Origin: Hymenobacter sp. UV11
GTDB taxonomy: Bacteria > Bacteroidota > Bacteroidia > Cytophagales > Hymenobacteraceae
DNA: 33,273 nucleotides
Direction: 5' to 3'
Assembly: GCF_004684095.1 (NCBI RefSeq)
Contig: NZ_SRII01000022.1
Span: 1 to 33,273 of the forward strand
How positions within the stretch are numbered: the first letter of the stretch is position 1; each line of letters starts with the position of its first letter. Of the stretch, positions 15,998-24,278 are shown in pieces. The position numbers and the translations under genes were made by a program. The notes beneath the pieces are model-generated. The model did no database searches, was not told where the DNA came from, and saw nothing but the letters and a program-made list of their open reading frames with translations.

Positions 15998-16030
15998 TAA
16001 AAAGTGGCAGGAACCTCAGTCCCTGCCACT
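15998..16030 (-). terminator. Rho-independent terminator after the 16063-16845 gene
   Basis: On the minus strand a 9-bp perfect stem (AGTGGCAGG/CCTGCCACT, 10-nt loop) is followed by a TTTTTAT tract. It lies 33 bp after the stop of the 16063-16845 gene and before the start of the 7TM gene, so it separates the two transcription units. Confidence 0.7.
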
Positions 16031-16062
16031 CGTTAGCCTATCAGCGAATGTACTCGCTAGGC

Positions 16063-16845
16063 TCAGCAAGTGAAAGGACAGGGAGCCGAAAAGTCGTAAT
16101 AGCCACTCTCGTCAATTACATCGCCGTCGGTACTGCTTGGGCTGCTTGTGGTATCGTTCAGCCTAACGGAAGTGTTTGGGGCTAGGGCAGAACCAGTAGC
16201 CTCATCGGTGTGGGTGCCGGCGTAGAGTATTAAGCCGAACGTGTGCACAAAGGCTAGCTCAGACTCGGGTTTTTCCTGAAGGGCGTAGTACTTGTGCAAC
16301 CCGAATTTGATATGAATGTCGGACGTTCCGGTGAAGGAGCCCACAGCATCCATGATTTCCTTCAGCGCGTAATTGTAGCCCTTTAAAAAGCCGCCATTCG
16401 TTCGGTGCAGAAAAAACATGTGTTTGTTTACAATACCGTCTTCTACATTTTTATGCCAGCTTTTTTTCCATAGCCGCATCAACTCTCTGGGCAGGTTGCC
16501 CTCCCCTGTCACATCCTTCGAATAATGATGGTGATGCGTGAAGGAAGAAGAAGTAAAATAAGGCGTGATGATGGTATTTTGACTATCCACCCCGAACAGA
16601 ACTAGGTGAAACTGTGGGACCCTGCCACCGCCCGGCTCGGATAAGCCAAAGCGCACTTTAATCGTGACTACCCCCGTAGTAGAGAACAGGTAGCGCAGGC
16701 TGTTGAAGTGAAAGATTACCCCAGTTTGTACCTTTCCTTCGTGCATGAAGAAATTGAACGGACCAGTTCTATGTTCCATTTTCTCCCAGTTTTTAATCCA
16801 GTTTTCGTACTCATTGGCGGGCAGAATACTTTTGTAAACGCTCAT
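16063..16845 (-). CDS. Hypothetical protein, 260 aa
   Basis: A soluble protein without signal peptide starting MSVYKSILPANEYENW. It is rich in aromatic and basic residues and has a run of four histidines (FTHHHHYSKD) near residue 104, which could bind metal. A beta-rich block follows, and the C-terminal about 45 residues are Ser/Thr/Asp-rich and end in CPFTC. The last Cys pair at the very end is unusual. No family is recognised. The gene has its own terminator (15998-16030), so it is not part of the two-component operon downstream. Confidence 0.6.
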   Translation of the reverse strand: MSVYKSILPANEYENWIKNWEKMEHRTGPFNFFMHEGKVQTGVIFHFNSLRYLFSTTGVVTIKVRFGLSEPGGGRVPQFHLVLFGVDSQNTIITPYFTSSSFTHHHHYSKDVTGEGNLPRELMRLWKKSWHKNVEDGIVNKHMFFLHRTNGGFLKGYNYALKEIMDAVGSFTGTSDIHIKFGLHKYYALQEKPESELAFVHTFGLILYAGTHTDEATGSALAPNTSVRLNDTTSSPSSTDGDVIDESGYYDFSAPCPFTC

Positions 16846-17015
16846 TTTAAAAGGAGTTAGAAATTAAAAATGAAAAGCAACAAGGCAAAAAAGAGGTATC
16901 GAGTCGCAAATTGCCGTTGAGCACGAGCGCTCATTACACTGAGTAAGGAGGGAATATACTACCTGCTATATATGGCAGGCAGCGGGTTTATCGGTGCCAT
17001 AAAAGCACTAAGACG

Positions 17016-17797
17016 TGAGGACAATCAGCGCAGCCAATCAAGGGCCGCGGCGATGTGCCAAAGGGCCAATAAAGAAACGACAGTTTTTCGTAGCGCGTGG
17101 TCAGGCGCCGGTACTGTTTCAAGCGGCCAAAAAAGCGTTCGATCTTGTTGCGGTCGCGGTAGGTTTCTGCTTCTACCTTGGCAGGTTCCAACCGGTTGGG
17201 ACGATGGGGAATGACGGCTTCGATGCGATGCTGCGCACAATAGGCGCGGGTTCCGTCACTGTCGTAGGCCGACCTGGGTTTAAGCCTTCGAGCAAGGGCA
17301 GGGCCTGCGGGCTATCCCCGGCTTGGCCGCCGGTGGCCAACAGGCGCACGGCGGTGCCCAGCGCGTCGGGGCAGGCGTGGATTTTAGTGCTCACTCCGCC
17401 GCGACTACGGCCCAGACATTCGGTGACGGGGTCGCTTTTTTTTGGCCCGCCGCGTGTTGGTGTGTGCGTAGCACCGTCGAATCGAGCATGACCCAGTCTA
17501 GGTCCGGGGCTTTTAAGGCTTCCAACAACTTTTCCCACACCCCTTTTTGGGCCAGGCGCCGGAAGCGTCGGCATACCGAAGTAGACTTGCCGAAGAGGGC
17601 GGGCAAATCCGCCCACGGCACACCGGTGCGCATGAGCCAGGCGAATGCATTGAAAAACAGGTGGTTATCTTTGGCTGTGACGCCGCAGTCCGTGACCTTG
17701 CCCGATAAGAGGGGCGCGACCACGGCCCATTGACGATCAGTTATTTCGTGACGACGCATCCTCCTAAACTAGTGGGAGCCAAAGATGATTGTCCTCA
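17016..17797 (-). mobile_element. IS5-family (IS427-like) insertion sequence, decayed
   Basis: A 782-bp element with 12-bp terminal inverted repeats TGAGGACAATCA (17016-17027) and TGATTGTCCTCA (17786-17797). Size, two overlapping frames and DDE motifs fit the IS427 group of IS5. The flanks do not show an obvious target duplication. The transposase is broken in more places than the usual single programmed frameshift, so this copy should be inactive. Confidence 0.8.
17025..17759 (-). pseudogene. Broken IS427-like transposase
   Basis: The gene starts at 17759 (MRRHEITDRQWAVVAPLLSG), and its first frame, to 17391, carries the first catalytic Asp (WVMLDSTVLRTHQHAAGQ). The second frame has GRSRGGVSTKIHACPDALGT, the normal orfB start reached by programmed frameshifting in this group. 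An extra frameshift near 17285 splits the AYDSDGTRAYCA block (second Asp), and RNKIERFFGRLKQYRR (catalytic Glu) lies in a third frame. Another indel in a short A-run near 17085 moves the natural end, SLLALWHIAAALDWLR, into the frame that stops at 17025. At least two disabling indels are thus visible. Confidence 0.85.
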
Positions 17798-18281
17798 TGC
17801 TCTAGTGTCAGCTGTAGTAGCACTGGCTTACCAAGGCCACAAAGGAAATTGCTTTTGATAACTTAGCCTACACGTAGAAATACCCGTTTTTGCACCAATT
17901 AATAGCTGGTTACCAGTCAAAATCTTGTGTTTGCGCCCGGGCTTAGGTTTCATCGCAGTAACTACCCACCCAGCGAGTGAGGAAACTCATGTTGCGCGGC
18001 GTAGAATGTGGGACGTAGTTTGAAAATGGCTTTTAAAGTGGTTAGGCTTTAGGTAGCTGAGAGCGGAATGTCGGCGTTATGCGGCACAACTTGACCTGCG
18101 CACGCCCTTTCCACTGCAGGGTTGTATGTGTTTCTCTGGCGCAGTAGACAATATACCAGTAGGCAATCTACTAATATTCAGCACCTTATTCATGGGATGC
18201 AGGCGGTAGTATCCTCCTTGTTCGTTTCAGGTACACTATCGCGGACTGCAGACTTATAAATAGCAACCAAGGCTAAATCAA

Positions 18282-18316
18282 GTAGAACCACGTGTTTTTA
18301 AAACATGTAGTTCTAC
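18282..18316. repeat. Long hairpin, about 15-17 bp stem
   Basis: Left arm GTAGAACCACGTGTTTT (18282-18298) and right arm AAAACATGTAGTTCTAC (18300-18316) pair with two positions that would be G.U or A.C wobbles. The loop is only a few bases. It lies in the gene-poor interval, so it may be a terminator for a decayed gene or a structured transcript. Confidence 0.5.
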
Positions 18317-18465
18317 GTTAAATATTCGATTAGGTGGGCAGTTGCTTTGTGTTACCTACAAGCATGAGCACCGTGCTTTCAAAGTAAACAGGGTAGGCAC
18401 GGCATGCAGGTTGTCAACCTGACCCATCACAAAATGGCTACTCTCGAATCACTTCCTCTCTTCGC

Positions 18466-18757
18466 ATGAGCAAAGACCACTACGCCCATTACTACCAAGT
18501 TCAGCAGGCATCGGCAATTTATTCCAAAGCCGTAGCCTCAATACCTAGCTGTAAACCAGGCTAGAGCGCCTGGGGTACTGAATCGCTCCCGCTGGCTAGG
18601 CAGGCCAATACACCTATGTCTGCCAGGCTTTCAGTTCACGCAGGCCAACGGCGAGGCGCTGTACGGCGAGCGAGTGGCATTTGGATCGGCCAGTCTCAAC
18701 ATCTATGCTGAGGTGACAGGTATTTCCAATAGCAACCCACTGCCTGGTACGGCCTAA
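18466..18757 (+). pseudogene. Possible decayed gene fragment
   Basis: A short frame starts at ATG 18466 (MSKDHYAHYYQVQQASAIYS) and ends after 32 codons at 18564. In another frame a stop-free stretch up to TAA 18755-18757 ends with FQFTQANGEALYGERVAFGS, then ASLNIYAEVTGIS. Both halves look protein-like in composition and are joined by a frame change near 18540, consistent with one gene that has taken an indel. The family is not recognised and the two parts may be unrelated. Confidence 0.3.
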
Positions 18758-18991
18758 ACCCGTAGCGACTGGGGTAGGCACATTGATTTCGCACTACCGA
18801 AGGCATGCATGAATATCAACCGGCTTTAGTCACCGCTTAGCTAGCGCTATCGATAAGCCCGAATTGGCTCTGCTTTTTGCGGGTATTCATTGGTAAATCG
18901 TTAGTGCTGCCCGGTTTTGTCCTGCTTCCCTGCACTATTGGCAGTCGGCAAGTGGGCCGTCCTTTTATTCGCCCCCCATTTTCCCATTCGT

Positions 18992-19759
18992 ATGACTATC
19001 GACGAAACCTACCAGCTCCAACCCGGCGATACACTCAGTGCCATTGCCGATGCTCATCACCTGCCTTTGCCGGAGCTACTAGCCGCCAACCAGCAGATTA
19101 GCAATCCTAACACCGTGCAGGTAGGCCAGCTGATTAATATTCCCTGCCCCACTGACCCGGCTACTCCTGCGAGCCCGGTGGCTGCTGGCTACGACGGTAT
19201 CCATCCGGCCCTAGGAACTACTAACATTGACCGGTCGGCTCTGATTTTCCCACCCGTAACCAGCACGCCTGCTAATCGCAGCACCGCCCTCTACAACGAG
19301 GTTATTGACCAGCTAGCGGTGGGGTACAACCCGCGCTACCTGCCCGGGGAGGGCTGCACCTACTGCAACATTTTCGTCTGGGACGTGACGCGGGCCCTGG
19401 ACTGCCCCATGCCCCACTGGATTATGCCCGATGGGGCTATTGCGGCCCCACTGCAAGCCGGAGCCTCGGAAATAACAATCAATGGCGGGGCCGCCTGGAT
19501 GCGTGAATATGGCGTGAAAAATTACGGCTGGCAGCCAGCCGATGCCGCCACTGCCCAGCAATTTGCCAACGAGGGCAAAGTAGCTATTGCCATTTGGGCA
19601 AACCCGACTGGTGGGCACGGCCATACAGTGGTAGTACGCCCCGGTGCCATCACAGCACAGGGCCCGGCTATTGCGCAGGCTGGTAGCGTTAATTTCAACT
19701 ATGGTCACTTAGCCAATGGTTTTGGCAGCATCGAGCCCTCTTTCTATGTTCACGCCTAG
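18992..19759 (+). CDS. LysM domain protein with CHAP/NlpC-like cysteine hydrolase domain
   Basis: A 255-aa protein starting at 18992 (MTIDETYQLQPGDTLSAIAD); the longer frame from 18917 lacks a better start. Residues about 6-52 are one LysM domain (YQLQPGDTLSAIADAHHL to VGQLINIPCP), which binds peptidoglycan. The remainder has Cys 122 and Cys 125 in EGCTYCNIFVWDVTRAL, His 209 and His 211 in GGHGHTVVVRP, and AQAGSVNFNYGH near the end. This is the Cys...His order of papain-like peptidoglycan hydrolases or amidases, so a cell-wall-cleaving role is likely, although substrate and enzyme class are inferred. No signal peptide is seen, so if exported it needs another route, as for a contact-dependent effector. 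The stop lies 15 bp before the next gene, indicating an operon. Confidence 0.75.
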   Translation: MTIDETYQLQPGDTLSAIADAHHLPLPELLAANQQISNPNTVQVGQLINIPCPTDPATPASPVAAGYDGIHPALGTTNIDRSALIFPPVTSTPANRSTALYNEVIDQLAVGYNPRYLPGEGCTYCNIFVWDVTRALDCPMPHWIMPDGAIAAPLQAGASEITINGGAAWMREYGVKNYGWQPADAATAQQFANEGKVAIAIWANPTGGHGHTVVVRPGAITAQGPAIAQAGSVNFNYGHLANGFGSIEPSFYVHA

Positions 19760-19774
19760 CCCCTCTGCTGCCTA

Positions 19775-21091
19775 ATGGCTCCTTCCACTTCTGCTACCGC
19801 TCCGGCGGTGCCCCCGCTTGTAGCCAATGCTTCGCCTGCTAGAAATACTAATGTTCCAAAATATAATGATGCACTGGCCGTAAAGCCAGCGCTTTTCGAC
19901 CTGACCCGCTTCACTGGCCTGGCAAAGGGAGAGCTCCCTTTCTGGGTAGTTATCGCCGGGCTGCTTTGCACTGGCCTAGCGCTGGCCCGGCACCTGGGCA
20001 CCAGCCCGCGCCTGCAACCGGGGGTAGTATTCATGCTCTTGGCACTGTGCTGCCTGAGCGCCGGCGGCGTTGTGGGATTTTTATTTGGTATTCCGCACGT
20101 TAGCCCCGCTACCCAGCCTGTCGGTAGCGGGGCTAACGGAAGTACTACGCAGCCCAGCACCAGTCTGGAGCAGGTGTCGGACTGGCTAACTAAAATCATT
20201 ATCGGCGTCGGGCTGGTAGAACTATCCGAAATTGCTAACCACCTAGCTACGCTGGGCAAGCTTATCGGGCGGGCAGCAGGCATCAACATGGTAGTGCCTC
20301 AGCTGCTGGTTGTCATCTTCGCGGTAATCGGCTTTTTGGCCGCGTACATATGGACCCGTATTTACTACGCCAATATCCAGGCGCGGGCCGACAACCGGGT
20401 AGAAGACCTAGACCGGCGCACGGCGGCCATTGAGGAGCGCACCCAGCAGCTGGCTACCGAGGCTACCGAAACCAAGGCCCTAGTCATTGACAGCAATCAG
20501 CGTACCCTCGACACGGCCGCCGCTACCAGCACTCTGCAAGCCCAGACGGATGCCCTCCAAACGCAAGGTGCTGCTCAGAATGCAGAGCAAGCCACTGTGC
20601 TACGGCAAGCCATCCGCAGCAACGCGGCCAAAACGGTGGCGGCTCCCGTACTGCCACCCCAGACCGACGCGGCCCTCACCACTCCCCCAGACCAATGGAA
20701 CCAGCAGTTGGCCAAGTTTATGGCAGCCCCGGCTACGGCAGGCACTGACCCCAGCGCCCAACTATTTGGCCCGTTGCCCGCTGCCGACAACCAGCGGCAG
20801 TTGTCCGTCACCGTTATCTCGACTTCGTCCGTCGAGGGAGGTCAGGTATTGTTTCTTAAAGCGGAGATGACTGGCACCCCCGACCGCACCCTAACCGGCG
20901 ACGTGACCTTCCTGCTCAACCCTGATGCCCCGAAGCGGGCCGTGGAGATACCAGCCGACAGCAGCCGCAGCCCCATTGGCTGCGCTACTTATAGCTTCTA
21001 TACCCAGGTACCCTTCACCCTCGTCGGTATGGCCGACGCAGGCGCTACAGTGCTTGGCTACGACTTGGCTCAACTGGTGTCAGTACACTAA
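19775..21091 (+). CDS. Membrane protein with coiled coil and possible pYEATS-type C-terminal domain
   Basis: A 438-aa protein. Three clear membrane helices lie at about residues 54-73 (FWVVIAGLLCTGLALA), 81-106 (VVFMLLALCCLSAGGVVGFL, then FGIPHV) and 172-197 (LLVVIFAVIGFLAAYIW). Between them sits the conserved-looking segment SLEQVSDWLTKIIIGVGLVE, which I recall from membrane proteins fused to pYEATS domains. A long coiled coil follows (about 197-290). The C-terminal about 95 residues are beta-sandwich-like (VTFLLNPD, a central IGCATYSFYTQVPFTLVGMA and LGYDLAQL), matching the pYEATS layout. Those domains are proposed sensors in bacterial conflict systems. It is cotranscribed with the LysM hydrolase gene 15 bp upstream and could control or tolerate it. 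Confidence 0.65.
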   Translation: MAPSTSATAPAVPPLVANASPARNTNVPKYNDALAVKPALFDLTRFTGLAKGELPFWVVIAGLLCTGLALARHLGTSPRLQPGVVFMLLALCCLSAGGVVGFLFGIPHVSPATQPVGSGANGSTTQPSTSLEQVSDWLTKIIIGVGLVELSEIANHLATLGKLIGRAAGINMVVPQLLVVIFAVIGFLAAYIWTRIYYANIQARADNRVEDLDRRTAAIEERTQQLATEATETKALVIDSNQRTLDTAAATSTLQAQTDALQTQGAAQNAEQATVLRQAIRSNAAKTVAAPVLPPQTDAALTTPPDQWNQQLAKFMAAPATAGTDPSAQLFGPLPAADNQRQLSVTVISTSSVEGGQVLFLKAEMTGTPDRTLTGDVTFLLNPDAPKRAVEIPADSSRSPIGCATYSFYTQVPFTLVGMADAGATVLGYDLAQLVSVH

Positions 21092-21149
21092 ACTGATTAG
21101 ATCAAAAGTTTTTTCCTGGGGCTTTCCCCAATCGTCAATACTTTGCAAT

Positions 21150-21224
21150 GTAAATTCCCGGTGGTTTCTACTTCGCCTGTTGTGTTTGCTGCTCGGGCTT
21201 CCTATGGGTGCCTTCGCGCAATAG
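21150..21224 (+). pseudogene. Orphan signal-peptide remnant
   Basis: A frame without a normal start codon reads NSRWFLLRLLCLLLGLPMGA, then FAQ, and stops at once. That is a complete signal peptide with an AFA-Q cleavage site but no mature protein. It is most simply the 5' end of a secreted-protein gene whose body has been lost. It lies in the 207-bp gap between the pYEATS-like gene and the disrupted HNH gene, which otherwise shows nothing. Confidence 0.3.
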
Positions 21225-21297
21225 TAACTTCACTGGCCGCATTACACGACTACCAGCCGCGCAGACTTTACCGGAGTTATACCTTCCTTGGCCGACG

Positions 21298-21927
21298 TCA
21301 ATTGAGCGCTTCCCGCACCGAGGTGATATTGACGCGGCGCAATAGGCTGTGCTCTAAAAAGAACAGGCCGTGCAGTTCATTGTGCTGTACTTCTAGCAGA
21401 TTCGGGTTGAGCTGCAGGTTCTAGGCTGTCTCTACTAGCTGCCACCGGGCATCGGCTTCGAGGGCAAAATTCTGAAAGTGAAACGAGTTTTTGAGTTGCA
21501 GCAGCGCATCGGTGAGCACCAACTGAGGCTTGCTGTTGACAAGATGCTTCTCGTAGAAAGGACGGGGAACCAGGCCACTATTGACCACTTGAAAGGCGTC
21601 TATTACGTTCACAAAGCCCAGCCGTTCAGTTTGAGCCAGTAGGTCGACCTGCGACAGCTCCTGGGCGATAAAGCGCCGACAGGCCGTGAGAAACTTGCTA
21701 GACGAAGCGCTTCTCTGCTTGTCATGCTGCTGCAGGTGACGCACCAAATGCCGGGAGAAGGGTTCGACTAAGTCAGCCAGGCTGATAGTCGTCGTTTCCG
21801 TGCCGACAAGTTTAAGCAGCGCTTGCGCAAAGGCAAACTTGTACGTGGCCGAGTTCTTCCCAAATAGAATGATGGCGTGCCACTGCGATTCCAGGGACGG
21901 GTCGTGGAGTTGATAGGAAGTGCTCAC
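21298..21927 (-). pseudogene. HNH-endonuclease gene disrupted by an in-frame stop and truncated
   Basis: The first 168 residues (start 21927) have the N-terminal features I associate with a Bacteroidota HNH endonuclease family: SQWHAIILFGKNSATYKFAF, SSSKFLTACRRF, LGFVNVIDAFQVV and FYEKHLV. They end RWQLVETA followed by TAG at 21421-21423. The same frame then continues for about 40 codons as NLQLNPNLLEVQHNELHGLF to VNITSVREALN before a TGA at 21298-21300. The family usually has Trp at the TAG position (VETAW), so TGG to TAG is the likely lesion. The downstream HNH domain itself (Cys-rich, DVDH-type) is missing. A 168-aa product may still be made but would lack the nuclease centre. Confidence 0.7.
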
Positions 21928-22041
21928 GAAGATTCTTTTAAATAAATGACTGATAACTAGTTAAGTCAAGCAAATTCTTTCGCGACTTAGCTACTGTGGG
22001 TATCTTGCCGCGCCTAGCGCTACCCACTGGACGGTTAGCTT

Positions 22042-22971
22042 TTACTGGTTAGCTGCTTCCCAGCGGGTGCGTAAGACTTCGACACTCAACGCGGGCCGTT
22101 GGCGGTGCAGCATCCGGTGGCAATTGGCGCACACCACGACTACGTCGTCGAGTGACGTAGTCAAGGCCTGTGACCAGAGCTCTTCGGGCCGCTCAGCCAG
22201 CGGGTTTTTATGGTGGCATTCGGCAAAGCCTACCCCGAGCGCGCCGTAGTGCTGGCGAAAATTGAAGCTACAGACTTCGCAGGTGTAATTACGCAGCCGT
22301 TTGGCTTCGGCGGCTAAGCGCGGGTTACGCGTGAAGAAATAGGCTTCGCGCAACTTGCGCTGGCCTTCTTGATACTCGGTCGGCCGACGAGCAGGCCCCG
22401 CGGGCGCGGGAGCTGTTTCTAAAGGCGGGTGGGCTAAGCCTAGGGCATCCTGTAGCACCTGATACAAGTGAGCCGTGCACCGGGTCAAGTACTGGCCTTG
22501 GGTGACGCGGATTAGAGGGCAATAGGAGCTAAAGGGATAATGCGCTGGCCGGTTAGGCATGAGCTCTTGCCGCACGCGCGCTAAGTAGTCGGGCTGCTTA
22601 TTTAACTCTTCGGGATTGAGCCGCGAGGCTAAGGGCTCATACCCGGTTAGGTCAAGTCGATAGTAGGCCGGTGCTACCCAGCGCCGGGGGGTCGGGGGCG
22701 GCAAGGTCACTTCGCGGCACGCGTGGTGCACCAAGGAGAAACCGCAGAGTTGCGTGCAAGAAGGCCGACCCTCCCAGGTATGCCGATAGAAATGCAGGAC
22801 CAAATCGCCCGCTTCGGGTTCCCACATGACTTGATAGCGGGCGGCCCCACCTCCGTCGACCGAAGGGCTCCATAAACAGGTGCCAAAATTCCAGCCTGGT
22901 CCGCCATGGCTGTAGGCCGAGCTCGTTATTTCCACCCACACGGCGCGAAAAGCGGCAAACTCTGGTAACAT
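22042..22971 (-). CDS. HNH endonuclease, possible modified-DNA-reading (type IV-like) restriction enzyme
   Basis: A 309-aa protein. The C-terminal HNH domain is complete: CEVC (residues 231-234), FAECHHKNPL (His 253/254) and VVVCANCHRMLH, the McrA-like arrangement of zinc-binding Cys pairs around the catalytic His. The N-terminal half has MWEPEAGDLVLHFYR, then GFSLV and a Pro-rich segment. This resembles the 'GDlvl.y...i.g.s.V' core of EVE/PUA-like modified-base readers, which pair with HNH domains in type IV restriction proteins. The reader assignment is inference from pattern. The gene is monocistronic and close to a second, dead HNH gene on the same strand, which supports a defence neighbourhood. 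Confidence 0.75.
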   Translation of the reverse strand: MLPEFAAFRAVWVEITSSAYSHGGPGWNFGTCLWSPSVDGGGAARYQVMWEPEAGDLVLHFYRHTWEGRPSCTQLCGFSLVHHACREVTLPPPTPRRWVAPAYYRLDLTGYEPLASRLNPEELNKQPDYLARVRQELMPNRPAHYPFSSYCPLIRVTQGQYLTRCTAHLYQVLQDALGLAHPPLETAPAPAGPARRPTEYQEGQRKLREAYFFTRNPRLAAEAKRLRNYTCEVCSFNFRQHYGALGVGFAECHHKNPLAERPEELWSQALTTSLDDVVVVCANCHRMLHRQRPALSVEVLRTRWEAANQ

Positions 22972-23048
22972 CTGTTTTCATGGGCAAGATAGCAGGTGGC
23001 AGAAGTAAACGCTATGCGAGCAGCAGCCCAAAAAGTAAACATTTCGGT

Positions 23049-23203
23049 GTCTTATAATTCCCCTTATGGTAAGCAAGTGGGTAGCAGCGCTTCGTTTTAG
23101 TCAGCCCGCGGGCCCGATTTCGTAGTTAACCGGGTCGTAAACACAAGCAGCACGCGTTAAACACGCTCAGATGAGGCTACCGGCTAGGGGAAACGCTTAG
23201 CTA
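23049..23203. repeat. Dispersed repeat, left half (copy A), cut at TAGCTA
   Basis: These about 155 bases (GTCTTATAATT to TTAGCTA) are about 85% identical by eye to 27364-27517. In that second copy the sequence continues directly into the 27512-27630 part; here it is interrupted at TAGCTA (23198-23203) by the IS982 element. The repeat contains a short frame MVSKW..ALRFSQPAGP.S (19 aa, stop TAG) conserved in both copies. Confidence 0.85.
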
Positions 23204-23259
23204 ACCCAAGTTGCGGGGTAGGGTGGAGTCATAAAAAAGTCTGTTCGGCGTGAACAGGC

Positions 23260-23267
23260 TAGGTTTG
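23260..23267 (+). promoter_or_regulatory. Candidate -7 promoter element TAGGTTTG
   Basis: TAGGTTTG matches the Bacteroidota -7 consensus TAnnTTTG and lies 32 bp upstream of the IS982 transposase ATG. No convincing -33 TTTG is seen in front of it, so support is moderate at best. Confidence 0.35.
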
Positions 23268-23298
23268 AAGTATCTGACCCCTTCAACTCCTGCTGACC

Positions 23299-24132
23299 AT
23301 GCGCGAACAGACTGTTGCCATGTACTGCGTCCTCGATGATTTAATCCGCTTTACACGCCCCGCCCGCACCCCGCCCCCGGCTTCAGGCCGGCGCTTGACC
23401 GATGCCCAGGTGCTGACTACGGCCCTGGTGGCCGCGCGCTTTTTTGGGGGTAACCTGGTGGTGGCCAAGCACTACATGGAACAGCACTGGGGGCAGAACC
23501 GCCTGGATAAGAGTGGCTTCGTCCGTCGCCTGCATGCCCTCTCCGATACGCTCCGCTCCCTGTTCGCCACGTTGGGTGACATGCTCAAACACCTGCACAC
23601 CGAGGCGCGCTATGTGCTGGACTCTTTTCCGGTAGCCGTGTGTCATAACACGCGTATCCCGCGCTGTAAGCTGCTGAGAGGTAAAGCCTATCACGGCCGC
23701 TGCGCCAGTAAGCGCAGTTGGTTTTACGGCCTAAAAGTGCAGGTCGTGGCCACCAGTGACGGCATCCCCGTCGAGTTCCATATCCATGCCGGTGCCGAGT
23801 CGGAGCAAACCGGCCAGCGCGGCTTGCCGCTGGACCTGCCCGCGGGCAGTGTCCTCTATACCGATGCCGGCTACACGGACTACGCCGCTGAAGACCTCTT
23901 TAACGAGGCCAGTGGCAGCCAGCAGCAGACAGCTCGCCGCAAAAACAGCAAGCGCCCGCATCATCCGGCGCAAACCTTTCTGCTCCAGTACTTTCGCAAG
24001 GGTATTAAAACCTGCTTCAGTCAGCTCACGGCCCGCTTTCCCAAGCAGATTCACGCCGTCACGGCCGCTGGCTTTGCCTTAAAAATTGCGCTGTTCATCT
24101 TTGCCCACGCCCTCGACCAAGTTGGCTTATAG
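23299..24132 (+). CDS. IS982-family transposase
   Basis: A 277-aa DDE transposase. The family signature is present: YVLDSFPVAVCHNTRI (first Asp), KAYHGRCASKRSWFYGLKVQ, LYTDAGYTDYAAED (second Asp) and FPKQIHAVTAAGFALKIALF. The region that normally provides the third catalytic residue, R(K)xxIExxFSQ, reads RKGIKTCFSQ: position 237 is Lys (AAA) where Glu (GAA) is expected from memory of the family. If that alignment is right the enzyme is full length but catalytically dead. The start at 23299 follows a TAnnTTTG-like promoter inside the element. Confidence 0.85.
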   Translation: MREQTVAMYCVLDDLIRFTRPARTPPPASGRRLTDAQVLTTALVAARFFGGNLVVAKHYMEQHWGQNRLDKSGFVRRLHALSDTLRSLFATLGDMLKHLHTEARYVLDSFPVAVCHNTRIPRCKLLRGKAYHGRCASKRSWFYGLKVQVVATSDGIPVEFHIHAGAESEQTGQRGLPLDLPAGSVLYTDAGYTDYAAEDLFNEASGSQQQTARRKNSKRPHHPAQTFLLQYFRKGIKTCFSQLTARFPKQIHAVTAAGFALKIALFIFAHALDQVGL

Positions 24133-24154
24133 GCCGCAACTTGGGTTAGCTAGA

Positions 24155-24278
24155 ACTTACGCAAAGTCGTCTGTCATGACGAGCGAAGCGCGGCAAGCGC
24201 ACCAGAACGAGCTGTTCGAGTGTCGTCCGGGTTGCGCTTGCTTCGCAGGCTCGCCATGGCAGACAACTTTGCGCAAGT
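24155..24278. repeat. MITE-like imperfect inverted repeat, about 124 bp
   Basis: ACTTACGCAAAGTCGTCTGT (from 24155) pairs with ACTTGCGCAAAGTTGTCTGC read from the minus strand at 24278. Pairing continues inward through CATG and the GCGAAGC/CAAGCGC region. No gene is inside. It begins two bases after the right target duplication of the IS982 element. Non-autonomous elements of this shape are frequent in Hymenobacter genomes (recollection). Confidence 0.6.

Larger units (their letters stand above)
17798..18991. other. Approximately 1.2-kb region without an intact gene
   Basis: No intact gene is seen between the IS427-like element and the LysM gene. It contains a long hairpin (18282-18316), a possible gene remnant (18466-18757) and otherwise featureless sequence with many stops in all frames. 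The content suggests a graveyard of decayed accessory genes. Confidence 0.5.
23204..24146 (+). mobile_element. IS982-family insertion sequence
   Basis: A 943-bp element with 13-bp perfect terminal repeats (ACCCAAGTTGCGG at 23204-23216, complement at 24134-24146), starting ACCC as usual for IS982. It is flanked on both sides by the 6-bp direct repeat TAGCTA (23198-23203 and 24147-24152), a normal target duplication. It sits exactly at the point where the dispersed repeat is cut. A third TAGCTA and a second IS982-like end occur at 27045-27050, suggesting a larger compound structure. Confidence 0.85.
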
